64,000 nucleotides of DNA from Brachybacterium sp. UMB0905. GTDB taxonomy: Bacteria > Actinomycetota > Actinomycetes > Actinomycetales > Dermabacteraceae. Position numbers and translations under genes: made by a program. Each line of letters begins with the position of its first letter. Position 1 is the stretch's first letter. The notes under the pieces are model-generated. The model worked only from the letters and a program-made list of their open reading frames with translations, ran no database searches and was not told where the DNA came from. The stretch covers positions 154,144-218,143 of the forward strand of contig NZ_PNHL01000003.1 in NCBI RefSeq assembly GCF_002871795.1, given 5' to 3'. This document shows positions 41,039-49,620 of the stretch, one piece after another.

Positions 41039-44000
41039 TCACTGCCGCTCCTGGTAGCGGCGGATCGCGGAGGACACCGAGACGTCCAGCAGCACGGAGC
41101 GCTGCTCGAAGCCCAGGAAGGCGCGAACTTCGGTGGCCAGGTGCTCTTCGAGGCGGGCGCGGCCGTCGGAGCAGATGTACTCCACCACCGCGTCGAAGTC
41201 CTCGCTCGAGTAGAAGGACAGGGGGTGGCCGGCGGGGATCTGCGGGCGCGGCAGGCGGTGGCGGATGGTGCCCACGCCCGACGGGGAGCTCGTGGACTCC
41301 TCGGCCTCGACCAGGCGCAGGGCCCGGTCCAGGGCGCGGCGAATCCGCTCGGCCTCGCCGTCGGGGTCGATGAACAGCGCCCAGGACCACACGCGCTCGG
41401 TGGCCCAGCCGGCCTCCTCGAGGCGCTGCGCCCGCAGGCGGTCGCGCTCACGCTGGCTAGGGGTGGCGACGTAGTGATCGCCGTCGGTGTCCACCGCGAG
41501 CAGCAGGCGGCCGGGCAGGTCCGGGTGTCCGAGCGCCAGCTCGATCCGGTCCTCCCCGGTGCCGAAGTCGCGTTCGATCAGCAGGCCCAGGCGGGCCAGG
41601 CGGTCGGCGAGGTCGTGGACGAGGGCGTCGGTCTCGAGCGGCCGCGGGGCGGAGTCCTCGGTGGGAGCCGGTTCCGGGTCCGACGTCGGCGCAGCGTCCG
41701 CCACCGGTTCCGCAGCAGGCTGCGCCGCGTCCGCGTCCGCCGGCTCCTCGGCCGCCTCACCCTCGTCCGCGTCCTCCGCGACCGGGCCCGCGGTCTTGCG
41801 GGCCAGGACAGCGTCGATCGCGGCATCGAGGTCCGCATCGGACATCGCATCCGGCGCTTCGGCGGGCTCACTGCCCGCTGCGGGGTCGTCGACCGCTTCC
41901 GGCTCCGTCCCCGTCGGCTCCTCGTCTTCCGGCGCGGGGGTGGCCTCTTCCACCACGGGTGGCGCCACCTCGGTGTCCTCCCCGGACAGCTGCGCCACCT
42001 GCGGCACCACGGGCACATCCGCGCCGCCCTGCAGCACCCACAGCAGGGCTCGCAGGTCGCGGGCGCCGTCGGTGCGCAGCCGGGCGTGGTCCAGCTCCTG
42101 CACCGCCAGGCCCGAGACGAGCGTGGTGCGGCCGCGGGCGCGGGTGATCACCGTGGCCAGGGCCTTGCGGCCGCTCGGCGAGGACAGCGGCCCGAAGTTG
42201 TGCAGCACGCGACCGTGCGGGGTCTTGCCGAAGCCCAGCGAGATGATCACGTCATCGCGCGTGACGGCGGCGGCCTGTGCGGCGGGCACCACGACGAAGG
42301 GCTCGGTCGCGGCGGGGTCGAAGAACTCGCGCAGCGCCGGGATCACCGCGACGGTGTGCATGATTCGCTCCATGAGGCGCCGGGCATGCGGTTCGGTGAT
42401 GGTCAGCACCGCCAGGGAGCGTTCGGGCCGGGTGCGGGCATGCTCGATGACGAGGTCCGTGACGCGCCGCAGCTCCGCCTCGGTGCTCTCCACGTAGTCC
42501 CGGCCCTCGGTGACGGGGCCGCGGGCGTCCTCGACCACCAGCAGGCGGTCCTGTTCGAGGCCGACGGGGCTGGGCACGGTGCGGATCGGGCCCACCAGAC
42601 CGCGGCGCTGCGCGAAGGCGCGCATGCCCTCGGTGGCGGGATGCGGGTCCCGCCGTACTTCATGGTGCGGGGCGATGCGCAGCATGTCCTCGAGCACGCT
42701 CGCGGATTCCTCGCCGCCGTACTCGAGGACATCGCCCACCACGATGGTCTGGGTGCCGCGCACGATCGAGGGCAGCGCGGCGGCCGTGGGAAGACGGCCC
42801 CCGTCGGCCACGATCACCACATCGAAGTGCCGTCCGCGCGGGATGACCTGCGGCACCAGGTACGGGGAGGCGAGCCAGGCGGGCCGGGCCGCGAACAGGA
42901 TGTCCTCGTACTTCGCGGCGAGGTCGCGGATGGACACTGTGGAGGAGCGGGTGAGCTCCGCGATCGCCGAACGGGAGGTGTCCGGGTAGGCCTTCATCGT
43001 CGCCACGCGCGTCTCATCGGCGGCGGCATGCACGCGTGCGGAGGAGGCCGCGAGGTATTCGGCGTCCAGGCGGCGGAACCGTTCGGCCACCTGGGACAGG
43101 GAGGTGCCGTCGTACTGGGAGAGGGTCGGCTCGGCGCCCGCGATGAGCTCCAGGACGCTGCGCCACCAGGCGAGCTCCAGCTCATCGGTCACCTGCTCGC
43201 GCGGGACGCGGCGGGAGCGCAGGTCCTCGACCAGCTCTCCGAGGCCGTCGAAGCTCAGGCGGCGCAGCAGTTCGGTGCGGCGCGGCAGGGTCGCAAGGTC
43301 CTCGCGGGTATCGCGAAGTGCGGCGGTGCGGCGCTCGAGCTCCTCCAGCTCCGTGCTCGCGAGGTCGGTGCCCATCTCGGTGCCGTCCAGCAGCACCGCG
43401 AGCTCATCGAGGATCCTCTGGGTGTTCTGCGCGGCGCGGTGGACGGCCTCGAGGTCCTTCGGGACGCTGGGGCGGCTGCTGCGCTCCCCGGGGGCGGGGG
43501 CGGTGGCCTCCCGCCACTGGGCGTCTACGGCCCGCACTTCCAGCAGGTCGCGGTGCAGGTCCGGGGACAGCGCGGCGGGGCGCTGCAGAGCCTGGGCTTG
43601 TTTGCGCAGGCGGCGGCGGGTTCCGAAGCCCATCGTCACACCGTGCTCCTCGCGCCACTGCTTGTCCGCGGTGGCGGCCACGAAATCGGCCACGGGGGCG
43701 GAGAACACGGCGGGCTGGAATGTGGCGAGCAGCCCCTGGACGCGGTCCAGCAGGCGCAGGCGCCGCTGCAGCTGCTCGAGGGTAGTGGGCTCGGCGAGCC
43801 CGAGCTCGCTGCCGGCGGCGGCGCAGGCGCGGCGCAGCCGCGGGAGGGTCTCCTCATGCAGCTGATCCACGAGCTCTTCGGCGCGGGCGGCTTGGGTGTC
43901 GGAGCTGATGGGCGCGCCGTACCAGGCGCTGGTCTCCGGGCCCGCGGTCAGCACACCCACCTCAGCGGCCTCGCGCAGGGAGGCGGCGTAGCGCTCCCGC

Positions 44001-45637
44001 TCGGAGCCGACCATGCTCGCGGCCACGTCGGCGGGCAGACGCACGGCGGTGCGCGGGGCCGGGTGCAGGCGGGTCAGGGCGGCGAGGGCGCTGATCGCTT
44101 CATGCGCGGATGCACCCCAGGGCTCCTGCTGGCGGTGCATCGCCTCGACGTGCCCCACCAGGATGTCGCGGCTCTCGGTGAGCTCCGCGGGGGCGGCGTC
44201 GGCGTCGGTCAGGCCGTGGGTGCCGGCGCGGCGAAGGCTGCGCAGCAGGGCGGCGGAGGCGTTGCGCTGCAGCGATGGGTCCGGAGAGAGGTCGAAGACC
44301 AGTTCATCGAGGTCGCGCTCCTGGGCGGTGCGCACCAGCTGGGCGAGGTTGCGGCGGCGCTGGGAGACGATGAGCACGCTGCGGCCGCGGGCGTTGAGCT
44401 CCGCAGCGAGGTCCACCACGAGGTCGAGCCCCGTCGTGCCGGGGGCGACGGGCACGGCGAGGTCCTGCCCGGTGAGGACCTGTTCGAGCACGGAGCGATG
44501 CTCGGGGTCCACGGCCGCGACGAGCTCTTCCTCCGGGACGGTTTCCACCTGGGCCTGCTCGCGCTTCTCGCGCAGCGCGGCGGTGGCCTCGGCGTCCCCG
44601 GCGAGGGCGGCGATGAGGTCGCTGGCGGCCCAGTCCTCCTGGTCGTGGGCGAGATCTGCGGCGACAGAACCGGCGGCGTCCATGAGGTTCCCGACCACGA
44701 GGGCGTGGCGGATCGTGAAGCCGGGCAGCGGCTGGCCGAGCGAACGGAAGGCGTCGAGCACCGGGGTGGGGTCGAAGCCGTGGGGGCCATCGGTGGTGCC
44801 CAGCAGCGCGCGGGCATCGACCGCCACGCCGGAGTCGCGCAGGGCGCGCAGCAGCACGGGGTTCAGGTCCGCGGTGGCGTCGACCTCGAGGTCCACGTCC
44901 TCGCGGGCGTTGCCCCGCAGCCGCAGGGTGATGGGGCGCACGAGCACGGGGGCGTGGATCGGTTCGGATCCGTCGGCCGGATGCCAGATCGCCTCGCCGA
45001 TGCCGAGGTGGCAGGTGGTCAGGCCCACCTCTTCGGCGTGCCGTTCGGCGATCTCGCGGATGGTGCGGGCGTGGGCGCGGGCGTCGGCGAGCGCCCCGAC
45101 CTCGCGGACCAGGGAGGACAGGCGGGTGGGGCCGCGGCCGGCCAGCAGCTGGGCGAGCCCGGAGGGATGGGAGTGGGTGAGGTCCAGCACCACACCGGCG
45201 CCGCGGATCTGGGTGAGGAACGACGGGGCGGTGTCGTCACCGGCGATCTGCTGGGCCCAGCGATCCAGGGCATCGGCCACTCGGTCCTCACGGGTCAGGG
45301 GGCGGTCCGCAAGGCGCGGGGCGAGCAGCTCCGCCTCGTCCTGCTCGGGGGCGATCCCGGCGCCGACGTCCTCAGCGTGGGGATCCAGCACCACATCGAC
45401 GTCGCTGTGCGGCACATCGGCAGCCGTCTCACCGCGGGGGCCCTTCCGGGCGGCGCGACCAGTGCGCTCGGCACGCTCGGTCTCGTCGGCCTGCGCCTGC
45501 TCGCGCTCGCGCTGAGCGGCGACCTCGCGGCGTTCCGCGGCGAGGGCGGACAGGGCGTCCTCGCGCCGCGTCGTCGGCTCAGCCGGGGACTCGGCGCGCT
45601 TCTCGGCACGCTTCTTGCCGCGCAGGAAACTCCACAT
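41039..45637 (-). CDS. Giant helicase/nuclease-like protein with degenerate ATPase motifs
   Basis: 1,532 residues. Basic, charged N-terminus (1-75); a DUF4011-like region (VLVRPITLRLRGNAREDVDL, about 231-250); helicase-fold core with the P-loop region VAPGTTGLDL (397-406), where helicases have GPPGTGKS; a coiled middle (about 590-830); VVIVADGGRLP (940-950) in place of DEA(S/Q); TRDDVIISLGFGKTPHGRV and ATVITRARGRTTL resembling SF1 motifs V/VI; an acidic linker (1220-1335); then a restriction-nuclease-like domain (LLIERDFGTGEDRIELAL, LLLAVDTDGDHY). Both Walker motifs lack their key residues, and the nuclease has Asp where Glu is usual. The frame is intact over 4.6 kb, so it is kept by selection. 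ATG 45637 follows GAGG. Confidence 0.75.
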   Translation of the reverse strand: MWSFLRGKKRAEKRAESPAEPTTRREDALSALAAERREVAAQREREQAQADETERAERTGRAARKGPRGETAADVPHSDVDVVLDPHAEDVGAGIAPEQDEAELLAPRLADRPLTREDRVADALDRWAQQIAGDDTAPSFLTQIRGAGVVLDLTHSHPSGLAQLLAGRGPTRLSSLVREVGALADARAHARTIREIAERHAEEVGLTTCHLGIGEAIWHPADGSEPIHAPVLVRPITLRLRGNAREDVDLEVDATADLNPVLLRALRDSGVAVDARALLGTTDGPHGFDPTPVLDAFRSLGQPLPGFTIRHALVVGNLMDAAGSVAADLAHDQEDWAASDLIAALAGDAEATAALREKREQAQVETVPEEELVAAVDPEHRSVLEQVLTGQDLAVPVAPGTTGLDLVVDLAAELNARGRSVLIVSQRRRNLAQLVRTAQERDLDELVFDLSPDPSLQRNASAALLRSLRRAGTHGLTDADAAPAELTESRDILVGHVEAMHRQQEPWGASAHEAISALAALTRLHPAPRTAVRLPADVAASMVGSERERYAASLREAAEVGVLTAGPETSAWYGAPISSDTQAARAEELVDQLHEETLPRLRRACAAAGSELGLAEPTTLEQLQRRLRLLDRVQGLLATFQPAVFSAPVADFVAATADKQWREEHGVTMGFGTRRRLRKQAQALQRPAALSPDLHRDLLEVRAVDAQWREATAPAPGERSSRPSVPKDLEAVHRAAQNTQRILDELAVLLDGTEMGTDLASTELEELERRTAALRDTREDLATLPRRTELLRRLSFDGLGELVEDLRSRRVPREQVTDELELAWWRSVLELIAGAEPTLSQYDGTSLSQVAERFRRLDAEYLAASSARVHAAADETRVATMKAYPDTSRSAIAELTRSSTVSIRDLAAKYEDILFAARPAWLASPYLVPQVIPRGRHFDVVIVADGGRLPTAAALPSIVRGTQTIVVGDVLEYGGEESASVLEDMLRIAPHHEVRRDPHPATEGMRAFAQRRGLVGPIRTVPSPVGLEQDRLLVVEDARGPVTEGRDYVESTEAELRRVTDLVIEHARTRPERSLAVLTITEPHARRLMERIMHTVAVIPALREFFDPAATEPFVVVPAAQAAAVTRDDVIISLGFGKTPHGRVLHNFGPLSSPSGRKALATVITRARGRTTLVSGLAVQELDHARLRTDGARDLRALLWVLQGGADVPVVPQVAQLSGEDTEVAPPVVEEATPAPEDEEPTGTEPEAVDDPAAGSEPAEAPDAMSDADLDAAIDAVLARKTAGPVAEDADEGEAAEEPADADAAQPAAEPVADAAPTSDPEPAPTEDSAPRPLETDALVHDLADRLARLGLLIERDFGTGEDRIELALGHPDLPGRLLLAVDTDGDHYVATPSQRERDRLRAQRLEEAGWATERVWSWALFIDPDGEAERIRRALDRALRLVEAEESTSSPSGVGTIRHRLPRPQIPAGHPLSFYSSEDFDAVVEYICSDGRARLEEHLATEVRAFLGFEQRSVLLDVSVSSAIRRYQERQ

Positions 45638-45724
45638 GGCGCCTCACGCTACCGGGACAGCGGCCCCCACCAGCGCAGGCGTGCCGGGGACTGCTTCCGG
45701 TCCTCGTCACAGGGCCCCGCGCGC

Positions 45725-46597
45725 TCACACTTCGTGCAGCCGCACGGAGTTCTCCGCGAGGTGCTCGCGCAGGTCCGCGGGGACGGGCCCGGCGATGACC
45801 AGGTCGGTCAGCAGCGCTACGGGGCAGATCCCGGCGAGCGCCCGATGCCCGACCTTGTCGGCGCTCGCGAGGCCGACGACGCGGCGGGAGTGGCCGATCA
45901 TCGTGCGGGTCACCCCGGCTTCGGCCTCGGAGTTGCAGGTGAGCCCGGCTTTCACATCGAGCCCTACGGTCCCGACGAACATGGTGTCCAGCCACAGGTC
46001 GCGCATGGTCGCAGTGGCCAGCGGACCGGTGAGCTCGAAGGAGTACGGCTCAGCGACACCGCCCAGGACGACGGTGCGCACGTTCGGGCGCAGCACCGCT
46101 TCGGTGGCGATGTTCAGCGCGGCGCAGACGATGGTCAGGCCCGGGCGTCCATCGCGGGCGTCGAGGTCGGGGCGGGCGAGGATGCGTCGGGCGGTGGAGC
46201 TCGTGCTGCGCCCGCCGTTGACGCCGATGATCTGCCCGGGCTCGACGAGGGCGGCGGCGCAGGTGGCGACGCGTTCACGGGCGGCGGCGGTCTCATCGGC
46301 CTTGCGCGGCCCGGCGGCCAGGGAGTAGGCGACGTCGACGGCGACGATGCCGCCGTGAGTGCGGCGGGCCAGCTGGGCGCGCTCCATCTCCACGAAGTCG
46401 CGCCGCACCGTGGACTCGCTGACGCCGAGCTCCGCGGCGACCTGCGAGACAGAGAGCTGCCGGGTGGCGGACAGCTGCGTCAGCACATGGTCCCAGCGGG
46501 CGCTGCGGGACATGCCGCGGGTGGCTGGTTCTGCGGGGGTTGTGGGGCCGGTGGGGCGTGTGGGGCTGTTCGGGGACGCGGGACCGCTCGCACTCAC
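45725..46597 (-). CDS. DeoR-family transcription regulator
   Basis: 290 residues. Helix-turn-helix: LSATRQLSVSQVAAELGVSE and STVRRDFVEMERAQL (about 43-77), followed by the DeoR wing HGGIVAVD. The effector domain has sugar-phosphate-isomerase-like motifs: PGQIIGVNGGRSTSSTARRI, VVLGGVAEPYSFELTGPLAT, DTMFVGTVGLDV and LASADKVGHRAL. The N-terminus (1-28) is Pro/Thr-rich. GTG 46597 follows AATACT by 6 nt. No sugar operon is adjacent, so the target is unknown. Confidence 0.9.
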   Translation of the reverse strand: MSASGPASPNSPTRPTGPTTPAEPATRGMSRSARWDHVLTQLSATRQLSVSQVAAELGVSESTVRRDFVEMERAQLARRTHGGIVAVDVAYSLAAGPRKADETAAARERVATCAAALVEPGQIIGVNGGRSTSSTARRILARPDLDARDGRPGLTIVCAALNIATEAVLRPNVRTVVLGGVAEPYSFELTGPLATATMRDLWLDTMFVGTVGLDVKAGLTCNSEAEAGVTRTMIGHSRRVVGLASADKVGHRALAGICPVALLTDLVIAGPVPADLREHLAENSVRLHEV

Positions 46598-46759
46598 GCA
46601 GCGAGTATTGCTCAGATCATGGTCAGCTGCGGCGCTTCCGCGCAGTTTCGCGCACCCGTGCGGGTCATACCCAGGTCACGGTTGAATCACGAGAGGCCCA
46701 TCGTTACGGTGACTGCGTCGCCCCGACCGGGGTGGTCACGCGAACGAAAGGACATGATC

Positions 46760-46960
46760 ATGGGCTTCGACGACGCACTGAACAAGGCCAAGGGCTTCGC
46801 CGACGACAACCCGGACAAGGTCGAGAAGGGCATCGACACCGCCTCCGATCAGCTCAAGGAGCGCACGGGCGGCAAGCACGACGAGCACATCGACCGCGGC
46901 TCCGATGCCGCGAAGGACCACCTGGGCCTCGGCGGCCAGGACAAGAAGCAGGACAAGTGA
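46760..46960 (+). CDS. MT0933/Rv0909-type antitoxin-like protein
   Basis: 66 residues: MGFDDALNKAKGFADDNPDK, VEKGIDTASDQLKERTGGK and HIDRGSDAAKDHLG, matching the small helical MT0933 antitoxin pattern (K-A-x-x-F-A-D-x-N-P-D-K-V). ATG 46760 lies 7 nt behind GAAAGGA; ATG 46754 is too close. No partner toxin (Rv0910-like) is next to it, so it is an orphan. A strong terminator follows. Confidence 0.85.
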   Translation: MGFDDALNKAKGFADDNPDKVEKGIDTASDQLKERTGGKHDEHIDRGSDAAKDHLGLGGQDKKQDK

Positions 46961-46983
46961 TCCTGTCGGCTCTCTGAGCATTC

Positions 46984-47021
46984 GACGAAGCCCCCGGCGC
47001 TGCGGCGTCGGGGGCTTCGTC
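46984..47021. terminator. Bidirectional terminator
   Basis: 13-bp perfect arms (GACGAAGCCCCCG and its complement) around 12 nt, between the convergent antitoxin-like gene and copC. Confidence 0.85.
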
Positions 47022-47052
47022 ATGCGCGGGCTCGCGCCCAGCGGCCCCCGGC

Positions 47053-47772
47053 TCAGCTGCGGCGGCGCAGGATGCCAAGCGCCGCGGCGATGACTCCGCC
47101 CACGAGGACCAGCAGAATCAGCCCCAGGACGGGCACGGACAGGCCCCCGGCATCGGAGGACTCCCCCGCGCCGGGCGTGGACTCCCCCGTCTCAGCACCG
47201 GAGCCGCCCGCCTCAGCCCCGTCGGCCGAGTCACCGTCGCCACCGGCAGCGGCGCCGTCGTTGCCGTCGCCGCTGTCAGAGCTTTCGGTGCCCGCAGCCC
47301 CGTCGTCCCCCTTGCCGGCCGGAGCTTCCTCACCCTGTTCAACGGTGATGGTGAAGGACCCTTCGATGGGGTGGCCGTCGCCGGAGACGACGCGCCAGGC
47401 GACGGTGTGGGTGCCGCGCGGCAGCGGGTCCTCGAGCGCGGCGGTGACGGCGGGTCCCTCGACCTGCGGGGTGATGTCGGCGAGCTGGGTGCCGTCCTCG
47501 GTGGTGATCCGTACGACGGGGCTGACGTCCAGCAGGTCGCCGGAGAAGGTGAGGGTGAGCTCCTCGGGGCTGGTCTCGAGGGAGGCGCCGTCCTCGGGAT
47601 CGGTGCTGATGAGGGTGTCGTGCGCGCGGGCGGGTGCGGGCAGCGCGAGCACGAGCGCCAGCAGCACCGCAAGCAGCAGGCTGAGGGCGAGGGCGGGTCG
47701 CGGCCGCCGGTCCCCGGCCACGGAGGCCAGCGGTGTCCGGGGGCCGACGACGCGGATCAGCTGCGGGGTCAT
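47053..47772 (-). CDS. copC: CopC-domain copper-binding protein
   Basis: 239 residues. A long signal peptide ends with PAPARA just before HDTLISTDPEDGA, so the mature protein starts with a His that binds copper; VSGDGHPIEGSFTITV holds the second site. After a Gly/Asp/Ser-rich linker (about 150-205) comes a C-terminal membrane helix and an Arg-rich end (ILRRRS). ATG 47772 lies 6 nt from TAACCT, which overlaps the stop of the previous gene. It probably serves copper trafficking to respiratory enzymes. Confidence 0.88.
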   Translation of the reverse strand: MTPQLIRVVGPRTPLASVAGDRRPRPALALSLLLAVLLALVLALPAPARAHDTLISTDPEDGASLETSPEELTLTFSGDLLDVSPVVRITTEDGTQLADITPQVEGPAVTAALEDPLPRGTHTVAWRVVSGDGHPIEGSFTITVEQGEEAPAGKGDDGAAGTESSDSGDGNDGAAAGGDGDSADGAEAGGSGAETGESTPGAGESSDAGGLSVPVLGLILLVLVGGVIAAALGILRRRS

Positions 47773-47781
47773 TCCTGCAGG

Positions 47782-49218
47782 TTACGCGAGGTTGCTGGGG
47801 ATCTCGACAGCGTGCTCGAGCACGGGCAGGGCGCGGCGGGCCTGCGCCACTTCGGCGAGGTCCAGGTCCACCAGCAGCATTCCGGGGTCCGCCCCGAGCT
47901 CGGCACGCACAGACCCCAGGGGACCGATGGCGGCGCTGTGACCGATGCCGCGCGGGGCAGTGCCGTCGTAGCCCTCGGGCGCGGACTGGTCGGCGGCGAG
48001 AATGATGCTGGTGGAATCCAGGGCGCGGGCGCGCAGCAGCAGCTGGAGCTGCTCACGCTTGCCGGGGCCGGCGGCCCACGCCACGGGCACCAGGATCGCG
48101 TGGGCGCCGCGGCGGGCGAGCGCCGTGAACTGCTCGGGGAAGCGGATGTCGTAGCAGGTGGCGATGCCGAAGCAGGTGCCGTCCAGCTCGATCGTGACGA
48201 GCTGATCGCCGGGGGCGACGGTGCGGGATTCCCCGCTGCCGAAGGCATCGAACAGGTGGATCTTGCGGTACTCGGCGTGCGGGGTGCCGCCAGGGCCGCG
48301 CACCAGCACGGTGTTGTGGACGCGGCCCGCATCGGCGGGGGTGAAGGATCCGGCGACGATCACGAGCTGATGCTGCTCGGCGAGCTCCTGGAGGAGCGCA
48401 TCGAACGCCTCGCCGCGCGTCACAGCAGCCTCGTGCAGGTCGGTGCCGAAGGGGGTGAGGACCGCTTCGGGCAGCAGGAGCAGCCGCGCTCCACCCTCGG
48501 CGGCGCGGGCGGCGGCCTCCCGGATCCGCTGCTCGGTGAGGTGCGGGGCCTCGCTCACCTCGATCTGCGCGATCGCGACCCGCGGCCCGGCGGCGGCACG
48601 GACCTCGCTGAGGCTGCGGGCGGTGTCGATGTCCGCGTCCTCCGCGCCGGTCGCCGCGCGGGTCGTGAGCTCGTCCGAGCCCAGTTCGGCGTATAGGCGC
48701 TTCATGCTCATACCCGCCCATCCGCCATCGGCGCCGCGGGTTGCCTCGAGCGCGGCGCGCAGGCGCCCGAGCGGCCAGGCGGCGGTGAGGAACTGGGTGC
48801 GGCCTGCAGCATCGATGAGGGCATGCACCCCCCCGGCCCGCGCGCCGTCGGCGAGCTGCGCGAGGGTTTCGGGGCGCAGCAGCGGCATATCTCCGGCGAG
48901 CAGCAGCACGGGCGCCGCATCCGAGAGCTCGCACAGTTCCTCGAGGCCGCGAGCGAGTGCCGCGGCGGGCCCGGAGCGCGGCGGGTCTTCGACCACGAAG
49001 GTGGCATCGTGCCGGGCGGCGAGCTGGTCCCCGTCGGCTGCGCGCGGTCCCACCACCACCCGGGGGCCGATGGGGCTCGCGCGCAGCACCCGCTCCAGCG
49101 CGCTCGCCCCGGCCACGGCGATGCGGGTCTTCTCCGTGCCGCCCAGGCGGGTCGCGGCGCCGCCGGCGAGGATCACGGTGGCGGTGTGAAGAGCGGACTG
49201 CTGTGCTGCGCTGGACAT
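47782..49218 (-). CDS. Fusion: MobA-like nucleotidyltransferase + nitrilase-family amidohydrolase
   Basis: 478 residues. The N-terminal part (about 10-195) is MobA-like: VILAGGAATRLGGTEKTRI and LLLAGDMPLL; MobA attaches GMP to molybdopterin. The C-terminal part (about 212-478) is a nitrilase: Glu251 in LLPEAVLTPFG, Lys319 in EYRKIHLFD and Cys355 in GIATCYDIRFPEQ, the complete triad. A joined MobA and nitrilase is unusual. ATG 49218 follows AGGATCGACCT (box or ribosome site). copC begins 9 nt downstream. Confidence 0.85.
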   Translation of the reverse strand: MSSAAQQSALHTATVILAGGAATRLGGTEKTRIAVAGASALERVLRASPIGPRVVVGPRAADGDQLAARHDATFVVEDPPRSGPAAALARGLEELCELSDAAPVLLLAGDMPLLRPETLAQLADGARAGGVHALIDAAGRTQFLTAAWPLGRLRAALEATRGADGGWAGMSMKRLYAELGSDELTTRAATGAEDADIDTARSLSEVRAAAGPRVAIAQIEVSEAPHLTEQRIREAAARAAEGGARLLLLPEAVLTPFGTDLHEAAVTRGEAFDALLQELAEQHQLVIVAGSFTPADAGRVHNTVLVRGPGGTPHAEYRKIHLFDAFGSGESRTVAPGDQLVTIELDGTCFGIATCYDIRFPEQFTALARRGAHAILVPVAWAAGPGKREQLQLLLRARALDSTSIILAADQSAPEGYDGTAPRGIGHSAAIGPLGSVRAELGADPGMLLVDLDLAEVAQARRALPVLEHAVEIPSNLA

Positions 49219-49240
49219 AGGTCGATCCTGCCACGGGCGG

Positions 49241-49246
49241 TACGAT
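49241..49246 (+). promoter_or_regulatory. -10 box of tRNA-Arg
   Basis: TACGAT about 55 bp before the tRNA. It faces away from the MobA-nitrilase gene. Confidence 0.4.
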
Positions 49247-49300
49247 GGTCCCCGGTCCGCGCCCGGTTTGCGCACTGTGTAAGTCGGCGGCGGCCCATCA

Positions 49301-49373
49301 GCCCTCGTAGCTCAGGGGATAGAGCACCGCTCTCCTAAAGCGGGTGTCGGACGTTCGAATCGTCTCGGGGGCA
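49301..49373 (+). tRNA. tRNA-Arg (anticodon CCT)
   Basis: 73 nt. The acceptor GCCCTCG pairs with CGGGGGC, the anticodon loop is CTCCTAA (CCT at 49334-49336) with stem CCGCT/AGCGG, and the T arm contains GTTCGAATC. CCA is not encoded. It reads AGG codons, rare in this GC-rich genome. Confidence 0.95.
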
Positions 49374-49389
49374 CTGGCGGAAGACCAGG

Positions 49390-49620
49390 TCAGTGCGTGA
49401 TATCGGTCTCGCGGAATCGCTCCAGCACCTCGGCATACCGTTCCCGAGCGCGCGCCGAGGCAGCAGCGACCTTCCCGTCACCGCCGCGCCGTGCCGCGGC
49501 CTCGTGGATCGCGCGGATCACTGCCTCCTGCGGCGTGACCGCGTCGGCATCGGCCAAGCACGCGAGTGTCCGCTCGTCCTCCGCGGAGAGCTGCAACGTC
49601 ATCTCTGTAGCCGCGCTCAC
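49390..49620 (-). CDS. Small RHH-like antitoxin, orphan
   Basis: 76 residues. MTLQLSAEDERTLACLADAD followed by AVTPQEAVIRAIHEAAARR is a ribbon-helix-helix pattern, then a charged helix (ARARERYAEVLERF). GTG 49620 overlaps the fadD stop (GTGA); translation is coupled to it. Relatives are usually followed by a PIN or Doc toxin, but here the tRNA gene follows, so the toxin is absent. Confidence 0.7.
   Translation of the reverse strand: MSAATEMTLQLSAEDERTLACLADADAVTPQEAVIRAIHEAAARRGGDGKVAAASARARERYAEVLERFRETDITH

Noticed and set aside
41036..46960. Open frame of 1,974 codons on the plus strand
   Set aside because: Antisense shadow of the giant helicase-like gene and the DeoR gene; composition is Gly/Ala/Arg/Val with no motifs. 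Only its last 66 codons (antitoxin-like) are real.
49301..49373. tRNA-Arg as an integration site for a mobile island
   Set aside because: No integrase and no repeated tRNA 3' end seen in the neighbourhood.
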